The position numbers and the translations under genes were made by a program. From Pseudomonas knackmussii B13 (lineage in GTDB: Bacteria > Pseudomonadota > Gammaproteobacteria > Pseudomonadales > Pseudomonadaceae): a DNA stretch of 64,000 nt. The stretch is taken from the NCBI RefSeq assembly GCF_000689415.1, contig NZ_HG322950.1, positions 372,001 through 436,000 on the forward strand. Direction: 5' to 3'. This document shows, in pieces, positions 1 through 8,585 of the stretch (its first letter is position 1; each line of letters starts with the position of its first letter). A model generated the notes under the pieces. It was not told where the DNA came from, ran no database searches, and saw only the letters and a program-made list of their open reading frames with translations.

Positions 1-522
1 GTCGCTGCTCGCGGCGGCGATCACCTTGGCACCCATCGCCTTGCCGATCTCCACCGCGGCCAGGCCAACGCCGCCGGAGGCGCCGAGCACCAGCAGTGTC
101 TCGCCCGGTTGCAGGTTGGCGCGCTGCTTGAGTGCGTGCATCGAGGTGCCATAGGTCATGCCGAAGGCGGCGGCGGTGGTGAAGTCCATGCCGGCCGGGA
201 TCGGCAGCACGTTGTAGCCGCCCACCGCGACCTGCTCGGCGAAGCTGCCCCAGCCGGTGAGGGCGATGACCCGGTCGCCGACCTTCAGGTGCGAGACCTT
301 CTCGCCAACCGCGGCGACCACGCCCGCGGCTTCGCCGCCCCGGGCGGAGGGGAAGGGCGGCTTGAACTGGTACTTGCCCTCGATGATCAGCGTGTCGGGG
401 AAGTTGACCCCCGCTGCATGCACGTCGAGCAGGACCTCGTTCTTCTTCGGCTCGGGGCTGGCGATGTCTTCCAGCACCAGGGTTTCGGCGGGGCCGAAGG
501 CTTTGCACAGCACGGCTTTCAT
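1..522 (-). CDS. NADPH:quinone oxidoreductase, zinc-type ADH superfamily (3' part missing)
   Basis: Medium-chain dehydrogenase/reductase that would reduce quinones or enones with NADPH in the cytoplasm. About 174 N-terminal codons are visible and the gene runs off the left edge. The start MKAVLCKAFGP is preceded by AAGGAG at a normal distance. The GroES-like N-terminal domain is present (HAAGVNFPDTLIIEG, then GGEAAGVVAAVGE), and the Rossmann motif LGASGGVG lies near residue 155. No structural or catalytic zinc ligands are seen, as expected for the quinone oxidoreductase branch. It diverges from the FliL-like gene. The substrate cannot be told from this part. Confidence 0.85.
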   Translation of the reverse strand, partial: MKAVLCKAFGPAETLVLEDIASPEPKKNEVLLDVHAAGVNFPDTLIIEGKYQFKPPFPSARGGEAAGVVAAVGEKVSHLKVGDRVIALTGWGSFAEQVAVGGYNVLPIPAGMDFTTAAAFGMTYGTSMHALKQRANLQPGETLLVLGASGGVGLAAVEIGKAMGAKVIAAASSD

Positions 523-679
523 CGGGGCGGACTCCTTGCGGGTGAGGCGGGCAGTGTAGGAGTGGGCAGGCGGGGGGCAAATCAGTATGGTCCCGGCTTA
601 TGCCGCTGCATAACCGCTGGGCTTGGGCGGCGCGCCGAGTCTGGCTATGCTTGCCGGCATCATTTCTGGAGAAGTCGCC

Positions 680-1084
680 TTGAGAGCCCTGATCGCCCTG
701 TTGCTGGTCCTGTTCCTCGCCCCCGTGATGGCGGAGGAGGAAGCCAAGCCGGAAGACGCCAACAAGCCCTTGTTCGTCGACCTCACTCCGGCCCTGGTGG
801 GCAACTACGGCAGCGGTCCCAAGCTGAAGTACTTCAAGGCAGACATCGCCCTGAAGGTCGCGGGCAAGGAGACGGCGGACAAGGTCGAGCACCACGAGCC
901 GCTGATCCGCAACCAGCTGATCATGCTGTTCGCCCAGCAGACCGACGAAACCCTCGGCAGCGTCGAGGCCAAGGAAAAGCTGCGCCAAGAGGCGCTCAAG
1001 CAGGTGCAGACGGTCCTCAAGGAGGAGGAAGGCAAGCCGCTGGTGGACGACCTGTTGTTCAACAACCTGATCGTCCAGCCCTGA
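680..1084 (+). CDS. FliL-like periplasmic/membrane protein
   Basis: Small exported protein resembling the periplasmic domain of the flagellar basal-body protein FliL. I chose the TTG at 680 because GGAGA lies 8 bases upstream and because MRALIALLLVLFLAPVMAEEE then makes a clean signal peptide; an ATG at 623 would add 19 residues with no RBS. The mature part (about 115 residues) has the beta-strand/helix pattern of FliL, with a late segment LRQEALKQVQTVLKEEEG. It lies outside any flagellar cluster, so a flagellar role is not supported by context. Stand-alone FliL-like proteins of unknown function are common in Pseudomonas. Confidence 0.7.
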   Translation: MRALIALLLVLFLAPVMAEEEAKPEDANKPLFVDLTPALVGNYGSGPKLKYFKADIALKVAGKETADKVEHHEPLIRNQLIMLFAQQTDETLGSVEAKEKLRQEALKQVQTVLKEEEGKPLVDDLLFNNLIVQP

Positions 1085-1212
1085 TCTGACACAGGAAATA
1101 GTCGTCATTTTCAGCGATTCGGGTCGCGTCTGACCTGAATCAAGGCCATTGCCTCTCTCTTCTCGGAAGATCCCTACACGATTGGTCGAAAGGCCGTTCA
1201 AGAGAGGGTGCG

Positions 1213-2286
1213 ATGAAGGGAAATTCAAAACGCTGGCTGGTTCGTGGCGCGGTTCTTGTGGCCGCTGCCTTGGTGGCCGCATTGGCTTGGCACATGTTGA
1301 AGCCGAAAGGCCTCGGCGACGGCTTCGCCAGCGGCAACGGGCGCATCGAGGCGACCGAGGTCGACGTGGCGACCAAGCTCCCCGGGCGCATCGCCGAGAT
1401 CAAGGTCGACGAAGGCGACTTCGTGAAGACCGGCGACCTGGTGGCGCGCATGGACACCCAGGTGCTCCAGGCGCAACTGGCCCAGGCCCAGGCCGAGGTA
1501 CGCCAGGCGCAGAACGCCAAGCTCACCGCCGAATCCCTGGTGGCCCAGCGCAACAGCGAGAAAAGCACCGCGGAGGCGGTGGTCGCTCAGCGCCAGGCCG
1601 AACTCACCGCTGCGCAGAAGCGCTTCAGCCGTACCGAGCGGCTGGTGGCTCGAAATGCCCTGCCGCAGCAGCAACTGGATGACGACCGCGCCGTGCTGCA
1701 AAGCGCCCAGGCAGCGCTGTCGGCAGCACGCTCGCAGGTCATCTCCGCGCAGGCGGCAATCGAGGCCGGACGTTCCCAGGTGATCGAGGCGCAGTCGGCC
1801 ATCGAGGCGGCCAACGCCAGCGTCGCCCGCCTGCAGGCAGACATCGACGACAGCCTGCTGCGCGCCCCGCGCGACGGGCGGGTGCAGTACCGGGTGGCAC
1901 AGCCGGGCGAGGTGCTGCCGGCGGGCGGCAAGCTGCTCAACATGGTCGACCTCACCGACGTCTACATGACCTTCTTCCTTGCCGCGCCCCAGGCTGGGCG
2001 TGTGCAACTTGGCCAGGAGGTGCGCCTGGTGATAGATGCAGCGCCGCAATACGTGATCCCTGCGAAGGTCTCCTACGTGGCCAGCGTCGCGCAGTTCACG
2101 CCCAAGACCGTGGAGACCGCCAGCGAGCGCGAGAAGCTGATGTTTCGCGTCAAGGCACGCCTCGATCCGGCGCTGTTGGCGAAGTACGTCACCTACGTGA
2201 AGACCGGCGTGCCGGGCATGGCCTACTTGCGCCTCGACCCTGATGCGCAGTGGCCGGACAACCTGCAGATCAAGGTTCCGCAATGA
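1213..2286 (+). CDS. HlyD-family periplasmic adaptor of an ABC exporter
   Basis: Membrane-fusion (adaptor) protein of 357 residues that should link the inner-membrane ABC transporter encoded next to it to an outer-membrane channel. It has an N-terminal transmembrane anchor (residues about 12-28), a first half-lipoyl segment (TEVDVATKLPGRIAEIKVDEGDF), a long Gln/Ala-rich coiled coil (about 75-205), a second half-lipoyl segment (LLRAPRDGRVQYRVAQPGEVL) and a C-terminal beta-barrel. GAGAGGG precedes the ATG. Its stop overlaps the start of the ATPase gene as ATGA, so the two are translationally coupled. The arrangement matches E. coli yhiI-rbbA-yhhJ. The exported substrate is unknown. Confidence 0.9.
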   Translation: MKGNSKRWLVRGAVLVAAALVAALAWHMLKPKGLGDGFASGNGRIEATEVDVATKLPGRIAEIKVDEGDFVKTGDLVARMDTQVLQAQLAQAQAEVRQAQNAKLTAESLVAQRNSEKSTAEAVVAQRQAELTAAQKRFSRTERLVARNALPQQQLDDDRAVLQSAQAALSAARSQVISAQAAIEAGRSQVIEAQSAIEAANASVARLQADIDDSLLRAPRDGRVQYRVAQPGEVLPAGGKLLNMVDLTDVYMTFFLAAPQAGRVQLGQEVRLVIDAAPQYVIPAKVSYVASVAQFTPKTVETASEREKLMFRVKARLDPALLAKYVTYVKTGVPGMAYLRLDPDAQWPDNLQIKVPQ

Positions 2287-5015
2287 ACGCGCCGCAGCCG
2301 GTCGCCCGTCTGCACGGGGTCTCGCTGCGCTATGGCCGAACCGCCGCGCTGGACGACGTCACCCTGGAAATCCCGGCCAACCGCATGGTCGGCCTTATCG
2401 GCCCGGACGGCGTCGGCAAGTCCAGCCTGCTGGCGCTGGTCGCCGGCGCGCGGAAGATTCAGGAGGGCGAAGTCCATGTGCTCGACGGTGACATGCGCGA
2501 TGCGCGCCACCGTCGCCGCGTCTGCCCGCGCATTGCCTATATGCCGCAGGGCCTGGGCAAGAACCTCTACCCGACGCTGTCGGTGTTCGAGAACGTCGAT
2601 TTCTTCGGCCGCCTGTTCGGCCACGACAAGGCCGAGCGCGAACGGCGTATCGCCGACCTGCTGCAGAGCACCGGGCTCGCACCCTTCGCCGAGCGGCCGG
2701 CGGGCAAGCTCTCCGGCGGCATGAAGCAGAAGCTCGGGCTGTGCTGCGCGCTGATCCACGACCCCGACCTGCTGATCCTCGACGAGCCCACCACCGGCGT
2801 CGATCCGCTGTCGCGCAACCAGTTCTGGGAACTGATCGGGCGCATCCGCGCCGGCCGCCAGGGCATGAGCGTGCTGGTGGCGACCGCCTACATGGAGGAG
2901 GCCGAGCGCTTCGACACGCTGGTGGCGATGGACGACGGCAAGGTGTTGGCTTCCGGCACACCGGCCGAGTTGCGCGAACGCACGGCAACCCAGAGCCTGG
3001 AAGCGGCCTTCGTCGCCCTGCTGCCTGCGCGCAAGCGCGCGGGTCACCAACAGCTGGTCATTCCGCCGCGCGAGCAAAGCCAAGGCGCCCCGCAGATCGC
3101 CATCGAGGCCGAGGGGCTGACCTGCCGCTTCGGCGATTTCGTCGCCGTCGACCGCGTCAGCTTCCGTATCGAGCGCGGGGAAATCTTCGGCTTCCTCGGT
3201 TCCAACGGCTGCGGCAAGTCGACCACCATGAAGATGCTCACCGGCCTCCTGCCGGCCAGCGAGGGGACGTGCGCGCTGTTCGGCCAGCCGGTGAACGCCA
3301 ACGACATGGAAACGCGCCGGCGCGTCGGCTACATGTCCCAGGCCTTCTCGCTGTATGCCGAGCTGACGGTGCTGCAGAACCTGGAGCTGCACGCGAAGCT
3401 GTTCCACCTGCCGAGCGAGGAAATCGGCCCGCGCGTGGAGGAAATGCTCGCGCGCTTCGACCTCGGCAAGGTCCGCGACGAGCTGCCCGGCAGCCTGCCG
3501 CTGGGCATCCGTCAGCGCCTGTCGCTGGCCGTGGCGGTTATCCACAAGCCGGAAATCCTCATCCTCGACGAGCCCACCTCGGGCGTCGACCCGGTGGCCC
3601 GCGACGGCTTCTGGCAGCTGATGGTCGAGCTGTCGCGGCGCGACGGGGTGACCATCTTCATCTCCACCCACTTCATGAACGAGGCGCAGCGCTGCGACCG
3701 CATCTCGCTGATGCACGCCGGCAAGGTACTCGACAGCGACACGCCGCAAGGGCTGATGGCCAAGCGCGGCCTGCCGACGCTGGAAGCGACTTTCATCGCC
3801 TATTTGGAAGAGGCAGCAGGTGCCGCGCCTGTCGCCACTCCGGTGGCCGAGCCGACTGCGGCGCCGGAAGGCCTCAAGCCGCAGCGCCAGCGCTTCAGCC
3901 TGCTGCGCCTGTTCAGCTATGCGCGGCGCGAGTCGATGGAGCTGCGCCGCGACCCGATCCGCCTGACGCTCGCCCTGCTGGGCACGGCGCTGCTGATGTT
4001 CATCATCGGCTACGGCATCAATATGGACGTGGAGAACCTGTCCTACGCCGTGCTCGACCGCGACCAGACCACCACCAGCCAGGCGTATTCGCTGAACATC
4101 GAAGGCTCGCGCTACTTCGTCGAACACGCGCCCATCCAGAGTCCCGACGAGCTGGGCCGACGCCTGCGCAGCGGCGAACTGAGCCTTGCCGTGGAGATAC
4201 CGCCGAACTTCGGCCGCGACCTCAAGCGCGGTGACAATCCCGCCATCGGCGTGTGGATCGACGGCGCCATGCCGCAGCGCGCGACCACCGTGCAGGGCTA
4301 CGTGCAGGGGCTGCACCTCGCCTATCTCGCCGACCTCGCCCGGCAAAGCGGCAACCCCCAGGCCAGCGCGGCGGCCAGCACCGAGGTGCGCTACCGCTAC
4401 AACCCCGACGTGGAAAGCCTCAAGGCCATGGTGCCGGCGGTGATCCCGCTGCTGCTGATCATGATCCCGGCGATGCTCACGGCGCTGGGCGTGGTGCGCG
4501 AGAAGGAGCTGGGCTCGATCACCAATCTCTACGTGACGCCGGTGACGCGCCTGGAGTTCCTCCTCGGCAAGCAGCTGCCCTACGTCGGCATGGGCATGGT
4601 CAACTTCGCGCTGATGCTGCTGATGGCGTTGCTGCTGTTCCAGGTGCCGCTCAAGGGCAGCTTCCTCGCTCTGAGCCTTGGCGCGCTGCTGTACGTGATC
4701 GCCAGCACCGGCCTCGGCCTGCTGCTGTCGACCTTCATGAAGAGCCAGATCGCCGCGGTGTTCGGTACCGCCATCGCCACCATGGTCCCGGCCATCCAAT
4801 TCGCCGGTCTGATCCATCCTGTATCGTCGCTGGAAGGGGCGGGGGCCTACTTCGGCAAGCTCTACCCGACGTCGCACTTCCTGATCATCAGCCGTGGGGC
4901 TTTCTCCAAGGCGCTGGGCTTCGCCGACCTCTGGCCCTACTACCTGCCGCTGCTATTGGCGATCGCCGTGCTGACCCCGCTCAGCGTGCGGCTGCTGAAG
5001 AAGCAGGAGGACTGA
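2283..5015 (+). CDS. rbbA: RbbA-type ribosome-associated ATPase / ABC transporter fusion
   Basis: 910-residue protein with two ABC ATPase domains fused to an ABC-2 membrane domain. Walker A motifs are GPDGVGKS (residues 40-47) and GSNGCGKS (306-313). The signature/Walker B runs are LSGGMKQKLG...LLILDEPTTGVDP and LPLGIRQRLS...ILILDEPTSGVDP; the second signature is degenerate. The membrane domain begins near residue 560 and has about six helices. E. coli RbbA was described as ribosome-associated, but the domain plan and neighbours are those of an exporter. The start overlaps the adaptor stop; an in-frame ATG at 2250 lies deep in the adaptor gene and was not used. Confidence 0.92.
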   Translation: MNAPQPVARLHGVSLRYGRTAALDDVTLEIPANRMVGLIGPDGVGKSSLLALVAGARKIQEGEVHVLDGDMRDARHRRRVCPRIAYMPQGLGKNLYPTLSVFENVDFFGRLFGHDKAERERRIADLLQSTGLAPFAERPAGKLSGGMKQKLGLCCALIHDPDLLILDEPTTGVDPLSRNQFWELIGRIRAGRQGMSVLVATAYMEEAERFDTLVAMDDGKVLASGTPAELRERTATQSLEAAFVALLPARKRAGHQQLVIPPREQSQGAPQIAIEAEGLTCRFGDFVAVDRVSFRIERGEIFGFLGSNGCGKSTTMKMLTGLLPASEGTCALFGQPVNANDMETRRRVGYMSQAFSLYAELTVLQNLELHAKLFHLPSEEIGPRVEEMLARFDLGKVRDELPGSLPLGIRQRLSLAVAVIHKPEILILDEPTSGVDPVARDGFWQLMVELSRRDGVTIFISTHFMNEAQRCDRISLMHAGKVLDSDTPQGLMAKRGLPTLEATFIAYLEEAAGAAPVATPVAEPTAAPEGLKPQRQRFSLLRLFSYARRESMELRRDPIRLTLALLGTALLMFIIGYGINMDVENLSYAVLDRDQTTTSQAYSLNIEGSRYFVEHAPIQSPDELGRRLRSGELSLAVEIPPNFGRDLKRGDNPAIGVWIDGAMPQRATTVQGYVQGLHLAYLADLARQSGNPQASAAASTEVRYRYNPDVESLKAMVPAVIPLLLIMIPAMLTALGVVREKELGSITNLYVTPVTRLEFLLGKQLPYVGMGMVNFALMLLMALLLFQVPLKGSFLALSLGALLYVIASTGLGLLLSTFMKSQIAAVFGTAIATMVPAIQFAGLIHPVSSLEGAGAYFGKLYPTSHFLIISRGAFSKALGFADLWPYYLPLLLAIAVLTPLSVRLLKKQED

Positions 5016-5019
5016 GCCG

Positions 5020-6144
5020 ATGCGCAGCCTGCTCAACATCTTCAACCTGGGCATCAAGGAATTCCGCAGCCTGAGCCGCGACTACGCGATGCTGGCGCTG
5101 ATCGCCTGGGCCTTCACCCTGGGCGTCTACAGCTCGGCCACCGGCATTCCGGAGACCCTGCACAACGCGCCCATCGCGGTGGTCGACGAGGACCAGTCGC
5201 AGCTCTCCTCGCGCATCATCAACGCCTTCCAGGCTCCGTATTTCCGCACGCCGGAAATGATCGACCACGGCCGCATGGACCGCGGCATGGACACCGGGCT
5301 GTACAGCTTCACCCTGGACATCCCGCCGAACTTCCAGCGCGACGTGCTGGCCGGGCGGCAGCCGGCGATCCAGGTCAACGTCGACGCGACCCAGACTGCC
5401 CAGGCCTTCTCCGGCGCGGGCTACATCCAGAACATCGTCGCCACCGAGGTGAGCGAGTTCGTCAGCCGCTACCGTTCCGACCCGAGCATGCCGGCGCAGC
5501 TGGCAGTGCGCATGGAGTACAACCCGAACCTGACCCAGGCTTGGTTCGGCGCGGTGATGGAGGTGATCAACCAGATCACCATGCTGTCGATCATCCTCAC
5601 CGGCGCGGCACTGATTCGCGAGCGCGAGCACGGCACCGTCGAGCACCTGCTGGTGATGCCGCTGTCGGCGTTCGAGATCATGCTGGCCAAGGTCTGGTCG
5701 ATGGGCGCGGTGGTGCTTGGGGCGGCGGCCCTTTCGCTGCTGCTGGTGGTGCAAGGCTGGATCGGCGTGCCGTTGAGCGGCTCGCTGGCGCTGTTCCTGT
5801 TCGGCGCCGCGTTGCATCTGTTCGCCACGACTTCCATGGGCATTTTCTTCGGCACCCTGGCGCGCTCGATGCCGCAGTTGGGGCTGCTGGTGATCCTCAC
5901 GCTGATTCCGCTGGAGATCCTCTCCGGCGGCACCACCCCGCGCGAGAGCATGCCGGAGCTTGTGCAGAACATCATGCTGGCGGCGCCGACCACGCACTTC
6001 GTCAGCCTGGCCCAGGCCATCCTGTTCCGCGATGCCGGGTTGTCCATCGTCTGGCCGCAGCTGCTGGCGATCGTCGGTATTGGCGCGGCCTTCTTCGGCG
6101 GGGCGCTGTGGCGGTTCCGCCGGACCATCGGGCAGATGGCGTGA
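5020..6144 (+). CDS. yhhJ: ABC-2 family permease (YhhJ-like)
   Basis: Inner-membrane permease of 374 residues, third gene of the exporter operon. It has one N-terminal helix (about 22-40), a large periplasmic domain (to about 180) and a cluster of five to six C-terminal helices, the usual ABC-2 plan. Segments such as LREREHGTVEHLLVMPLS and LEILSGGTTPRESMP are typical of YhhJ/YbhR permeases. AGGAGG ends 9 bases before the ATG and the gap from rbbA is four bases. With the membrane part of RbbA it probably forms the heterodimeric channel. Confidence 0.9.
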   Translation: MRSLLNIFNLGIKEFRSLSRDYAMLALIAWAFTLGVYSSATGIPETLHNAPIAVVDEDQSQLSSRIINAFQAPYFRTPEMIDHGRMDRGMDTGLYSFTLDIPPNFQRDVLAGRQPAIQVNVDATQTAQAFSGAGYIQNIVATEVSEFVSRYRSDPSMPAQLAVRMEYNPNLTQAWFGAVMEVINQITMLSIILTGAALIREREHGTVEHLLVMPLSAFEIMLAKVWSMGAVVLGAAALSLLLVVQGWIGVPLSGSLALFLFGAALHLFATTSMGIFFGTLARSMPQLGLLVILTLIPLEILSGGTTPRESMPELVQNIMLAAPTTHFVSLAQAILFRDAGLSIVWPQLLAIVGIGAAFFGGALWRFRRTIGQMA

Positions 6145-6169
6145 ACCGCACAGGCTGGCACGGCCTCTT

Positions 6170-6236
6170 GTAGGAGCGAGCTTGCTCGCGAACGGCCTCC
6201 GCAGCGGGGCATTCGCGAGCAAGCTCGCTCCTACGA
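6170..6236. repeat. REP hairpin, GAGCGAGC class
   Basis: Two inverted copies of TAGGAGCGAGCTTGCTCGCG flank a short spacer (about 6192-6212), so each arm is a small hairpin and the pair forms a longer one. It sits between the convergent ends of yhhJ and the EVE-domain gene, the usual REP position. The same arm occurs near 14536, 33174 and 63940. Confidence 0.9.
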
Positions 6237-6244
6237 AAAACGCT

Positions 6245-6700
6245 TCAGCGTTTGGCCAATCCGAGGATGATGTTCCACTGCTCGTCGGTGACCGGCATCA
6301 CCGACAGGCGGCTGCCTCGCTGCACCAGCGCCAGCTCTTCCAGGCCGGCGGCGGCCTTGATCGCACCGAGCGGCAGCACTTCACGGAAGGCTTCCACGAA
6401 GCTCACGTCACGCGCGCTCCAGGGGTTTTTCTCGGCACTGGCCTTGGCGTCGTGATAGGGGCTTTGCGGGTCCAGCGCCGTGGGATCGGGGTAGGGCTCG
6501 CCCTCGATCTGACCAATACCGGCGACGCCCGGTTGCGGGCAGCTCGAATGGTAGAAGAAGAACTGGTCGCCCGGCTGCATGCTGCGTACGAAGTTGCGCG
6601 CCTGGTAGTTGCGCACGCCATCCCAGCGCGCTTTTGCTAGGCGCTTCAGGTCGTGGATCGACAGTTCGTCGGGTTCCGATTTCATCAGCCAATACGGCAT
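6245..6700 (-). CDS. EVE domain-containing protein
   Basis: 151-residue single-domain protein of the EVE/PUA-like fold (thymocyte nuclear protein 1 family). The start MPYWLMKSEPDELSIHDL is the standard family N-terminus, and RNYQARNFVRSMQPGDQFFFYHS is the conserved core. EVE domains bind modified bases in DNA or RNA; stand-alone bacterial members are poorly understood. It converges on yhhJ across a REP hairpin. Confidence 0.9.
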   Translation of the reverse strand: MPYWLMKSEPDELSIHDLKRLAKARWDGVRNYQARNFVRSMQPGDQFFFYHSSCPQPGVAGIGQIEGEPYPDPTALDPQSPYHDAKASAEKNPWSARDVSFVEAFREVLPLGAIKAAAGLEELALVQRGSRLSVMPVTDEQWNIILGLAKR

Positions 6701-6887
6701 GATCCTTGCTCCATTTTCGCCGTTTTTGTAGGAAGAGGCTGACTCCGACGACCGGGTCCGGCATGCAATTGCGGGACGCTTCCCATTGTCGGAGAATGCC
6801 GCCGATTTTCAGCTTGGCACGCGCCGGACGGACCAAAAACCACCGCCGGCCATCGTTGACAGTTTGCCTGGAAGGGGGAGGCAATCG

Positions 6888-7019
6888 ATGAAGCGTAAGC
6901 CTGATCTACTGTGGGTGCTGGTCATTCTGTTCGGCCTGGGGGTTGTCACCACCGGTTACACCCAAAGCCTTTGGGACCGTCAGGGCGACGTGCCGGTCCA
7001 GGTGACCAAACAGCCCTGA
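6888..7019 (+). CDS. 43-residue single-pass membrane miniprotein
   Basis: Short protein MKRKPDLLWVLVILFGLG... with a positively charged N-terminus, one transmembrane helix (about residues 8-24) and a short polar tail ending VQVTKQP. AAGGGGGAGG lies 8-17 bases before the ATG, a strong RBS that supports translation. The stop meets the stop of the convergent 5-FCL gene. I recall a small hypothetical gene at the same place in P. aeruginosa; function unknown. Confidence 0.65.
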   Translation: MKRKPDLLWVLVILFGLGVVTTGYTQSLWDRQGDVPVQVTKQP

Positions 7020-7020
7020 T

Positions 7021-7662
7021 TCACTCCGCGTGGCGTCGCAGGGATCGCGGCGTCGCAGCGAGCGCACCATACCAGCCCGCGTCTGTGACTATGCCCTGCA
7101 GGGGCACATCCCAGCTGGCCAGGTCCAGCCTGTCCACCTTCTGGCATTCATGCGCCAGGCCCAAAAGTGTCGGTTTGCGCCAGATTCTGCGCTGTCCCAG
7201 GTAAGCCAGGGTGCGGTCGTAGAAGCCCTTGCCCATGCCCAGGCGCCCACCGTCCTCATCGAATCCGACCAGCGGCAACAGCACCAGGTCCAGTGTCCAG
7301 GGTGCGCGCTGCTGGTGACGGTTGCGTTGTGGTTCGGCGATTCCGAAGCGGTTGCGCGTCCAGCGTTCGCCATTGCCGATGCGCTGGAAGGTCATGTGCG
7401 TGTGCGGCCAGCGGCTGAGCACCGGCAGGTAGGTCGCCTTGCCGCGCTTCTGTGCGGCCTTCAGCAGCGGACGGGGATCGATCTCGCCGTCGGCGGGCAG
7501 GTACAGCGCAATGTGGCGGGCGCGGCGAAACAGCGGATGCTGCGCCATCTGGCGTTGCAGATCGCGGGCGGCCTGGCGTTGCTGTTGCGGAGTGAGTGCG
7601 CGTCGGGCCTGGCGTAGCAGGCGGCGCAGGGCGGCGCGGGAGAGATCGTGGGCGTGGATCAT
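7021..7662 (-). CDS. 5-formyltetrahydrofolate cyclo-ligase
   Basis: ATP-dependent enzyme converting 5-formyl-THF to 5,10-methenyl-THF (213 residues). The C-terminal signature GRLGMGKGFYDRTLAYLG and the N-terminal basic helix LRRLLRQARRAL are family hallmarks. I chose the ATG at 7662; the frame stays open to 7950, but that part is the 6S RNA gene. The ssrS-fau/ygfA order is conserved in gammaproteobacteria, where the two are often co-transcribed. Confidence 0.93.
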   Translation of the reverse strand: MIHAHDLSRAALRRLLRQARRALTPQQQRQAARDLQRQMAQHPLFRRARHIALYLPADGEIDPRPLLKAAQKRGKATYLPVLSRWPHTHMTFQRIGNGERWTRNRFGIAEPQRNRHQQRAPWTLDLVLLPLVGFDEDGGRLGMGKGFYDRTLAYLGQRRIWRKPTLLGLAHECQKVDRLDLASWDVPLQGIVTDAGWYGALAATPRSLRRHAE

Positions 7663-7674
7663 GGAGAAGGAAAA

Positions 7675-7851
7675 GCTCCCCGGAAATGCCGCTGTCGGGT
7701 TAGCCCTTGAACCCGAAAGTTCAAGGTGGCGGTTGCAGTAGGCTTTAAGGCTTTCCGTCGTGCGGACATGCACACCAGCCCAACTGGCAACCTCCGTTGT
7801 TGCGATTATCGGCTCAGGGACATCACCGACTGGCCAACACACCAGGGAGCG
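7675..7851 (-). ncRNA. ssrS: 6S RNA
   Basis: About 177 nt RNA that binds the sigma-70 RNA polymerase holoenzyme in stationary phase. The closing stem forms from GCTCCCTGG at the 5' end (7842-7850) and CCGGGGAGC at the 3' end (7675-7683). Between them are the Pseudomonas 6S segments TGTCCCTGAGCCGATAATCG and CTTGAACTTTCGGGTTCAAG. The position between zapA and the 5-FCL gene is the conserved one. Ends are inferred from the stem and from the upstream promoter. Confidence 0.95.
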
Positions 7852-7856
7852 TGGCC

Positions 7857-7886
7857 AGTATACCCCAGGGTTTCTTCGCCGGTCAG
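7857..7886 (-). promoter_or_regulatory. Sigma-70 promoter of 6S RNA
   Basis: On the minus strand, CTGACC (7881-7886) as -35 and TATACT (7857-7862) as -10 are separated by 18 bases, and the 6S 5' end follows about 6 bases later. The -35 overlaps the last codons of zapA. Confidence 0.7.
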
Positions 7887-8197
7887 TCTTCACTCCCGGC
7901 TTGATCGGTGGTAAGGGCGCGGTCGACGCGGTCGAGCAGTTCGCGCACACGCTCGCGTGTCGAACTGTTGTCGATGTCCTGGCGCTCCTGCCGATGCAGC
8001 AGGTCGTGGGTGATGTTCAGGGCGGCCATCACGGCGACGCGATCGGCGCCGATGACTTTTCCGCTTGAGCGAATCTCGCGCATCTTGCTGTCCAGATAGC
8101 GCGCGGCGCTTTCCAGGTTGACGCGTTCGTCGGCGGGGCACGTGATGCAGTATTCCTTGTCGAGGATCTGCACATTCAGGGTGTTCGTCTGGCTCAT
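7883..8197 (-). CDS. zapA: Cell division protein ZapA
   Basis: 104-residue cytoplasmic protein that binds FtsZ and stabilises the Z-ring. The N-terminal ZapA domain (LNVQILDKEYCITCPADERVNL) is followed by a C-terminal coiled coil. The start overlaps the stop of the upstream TIGR02449-type gene, so they are coupled. Gene order with 6S RNA downstream is conserved. Confidence 0.93.
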   Translation of the reverse strand: MSQTNTLNVQILDKEYCITCPADERVNLESAARYLDSKMREIRSSGKVIGADRVAVMAALNITHDLLHRQERQDIDNSSTRERVRELLDRVDRALTTDQAGSED

Positions 8198-8403
8198 GAG
8201 TCCTGCTCCAGGGCTTTCAGGCGCAAAATCATCGCTTCGACCTTGTGGCGCGCCAATTCGTTCTTCTCGATCAGATGAGCGCGCTCTTCGCGCCAGTTCT
8301 TCTCGTTCGCCCGCAGCAACCGGTTCTCCGCCTTGAGCTGTTCCAGGCGCTGGAGCAGCAGGTCGAATTTGGCGATCAGCGCGTGCAGGTCGGCGTCTTC
8401 CAT
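8194..8403 (-). CDS. TIGR02449-type coiled-coil protein (ZapB-like)
   Basis: 69-residue, almost entirely coiled-coil protein (MEDADLHALIAKFDLLLQRL...), located directly upstream of zapA and overlapping it. It matches the small conserved family always found beside zapA in Pseudomonas. By size, coiled coil and neighbour it may act like ZapB, the ZapA partner in enterobacteria; that role is inference. The start at 8403 was preferred over an in-frame upstream ATG at 8535 that would run into the divergent promoter region. Confidence 0.8.
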   Translation of the reverse strand: MEDADLHALIAKFDLLLQRLEQLKAENRLLRANEKNWREERAHLIEKNELARHKVEAMILRLKALEQDS

Positions 8404-8585
8404 GGGCTCTCGCTTGGACAAGGGATGACCGGAAACTATATAGGGTGCCGCGCCGCCAGGGTCAACGCGACGACCGTCCGACGCGCCGCCGCATGGTCTG
8501 CGCACGTCCGGCGGTGCTAGGATAGCGGCTCTCATTCTATGCGTAGCGCCCGATGGCGCCTAGCGTCGATATCAGGTCCCGCACG

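Noticed and set aside
2223..4877. Long open frame antisense to rbbA (884 codons)
   Set aside because: Shadow of the ABC transporter gene; low-complexity His/Gln/Arg composition and no RBS or motif.
7663..7950. N-terminal extension of the 5-FCL protein
   Set aside because: The extra 96 codons are the 6S RNA gene and its promoter; the family N-terminus starts at 7662.
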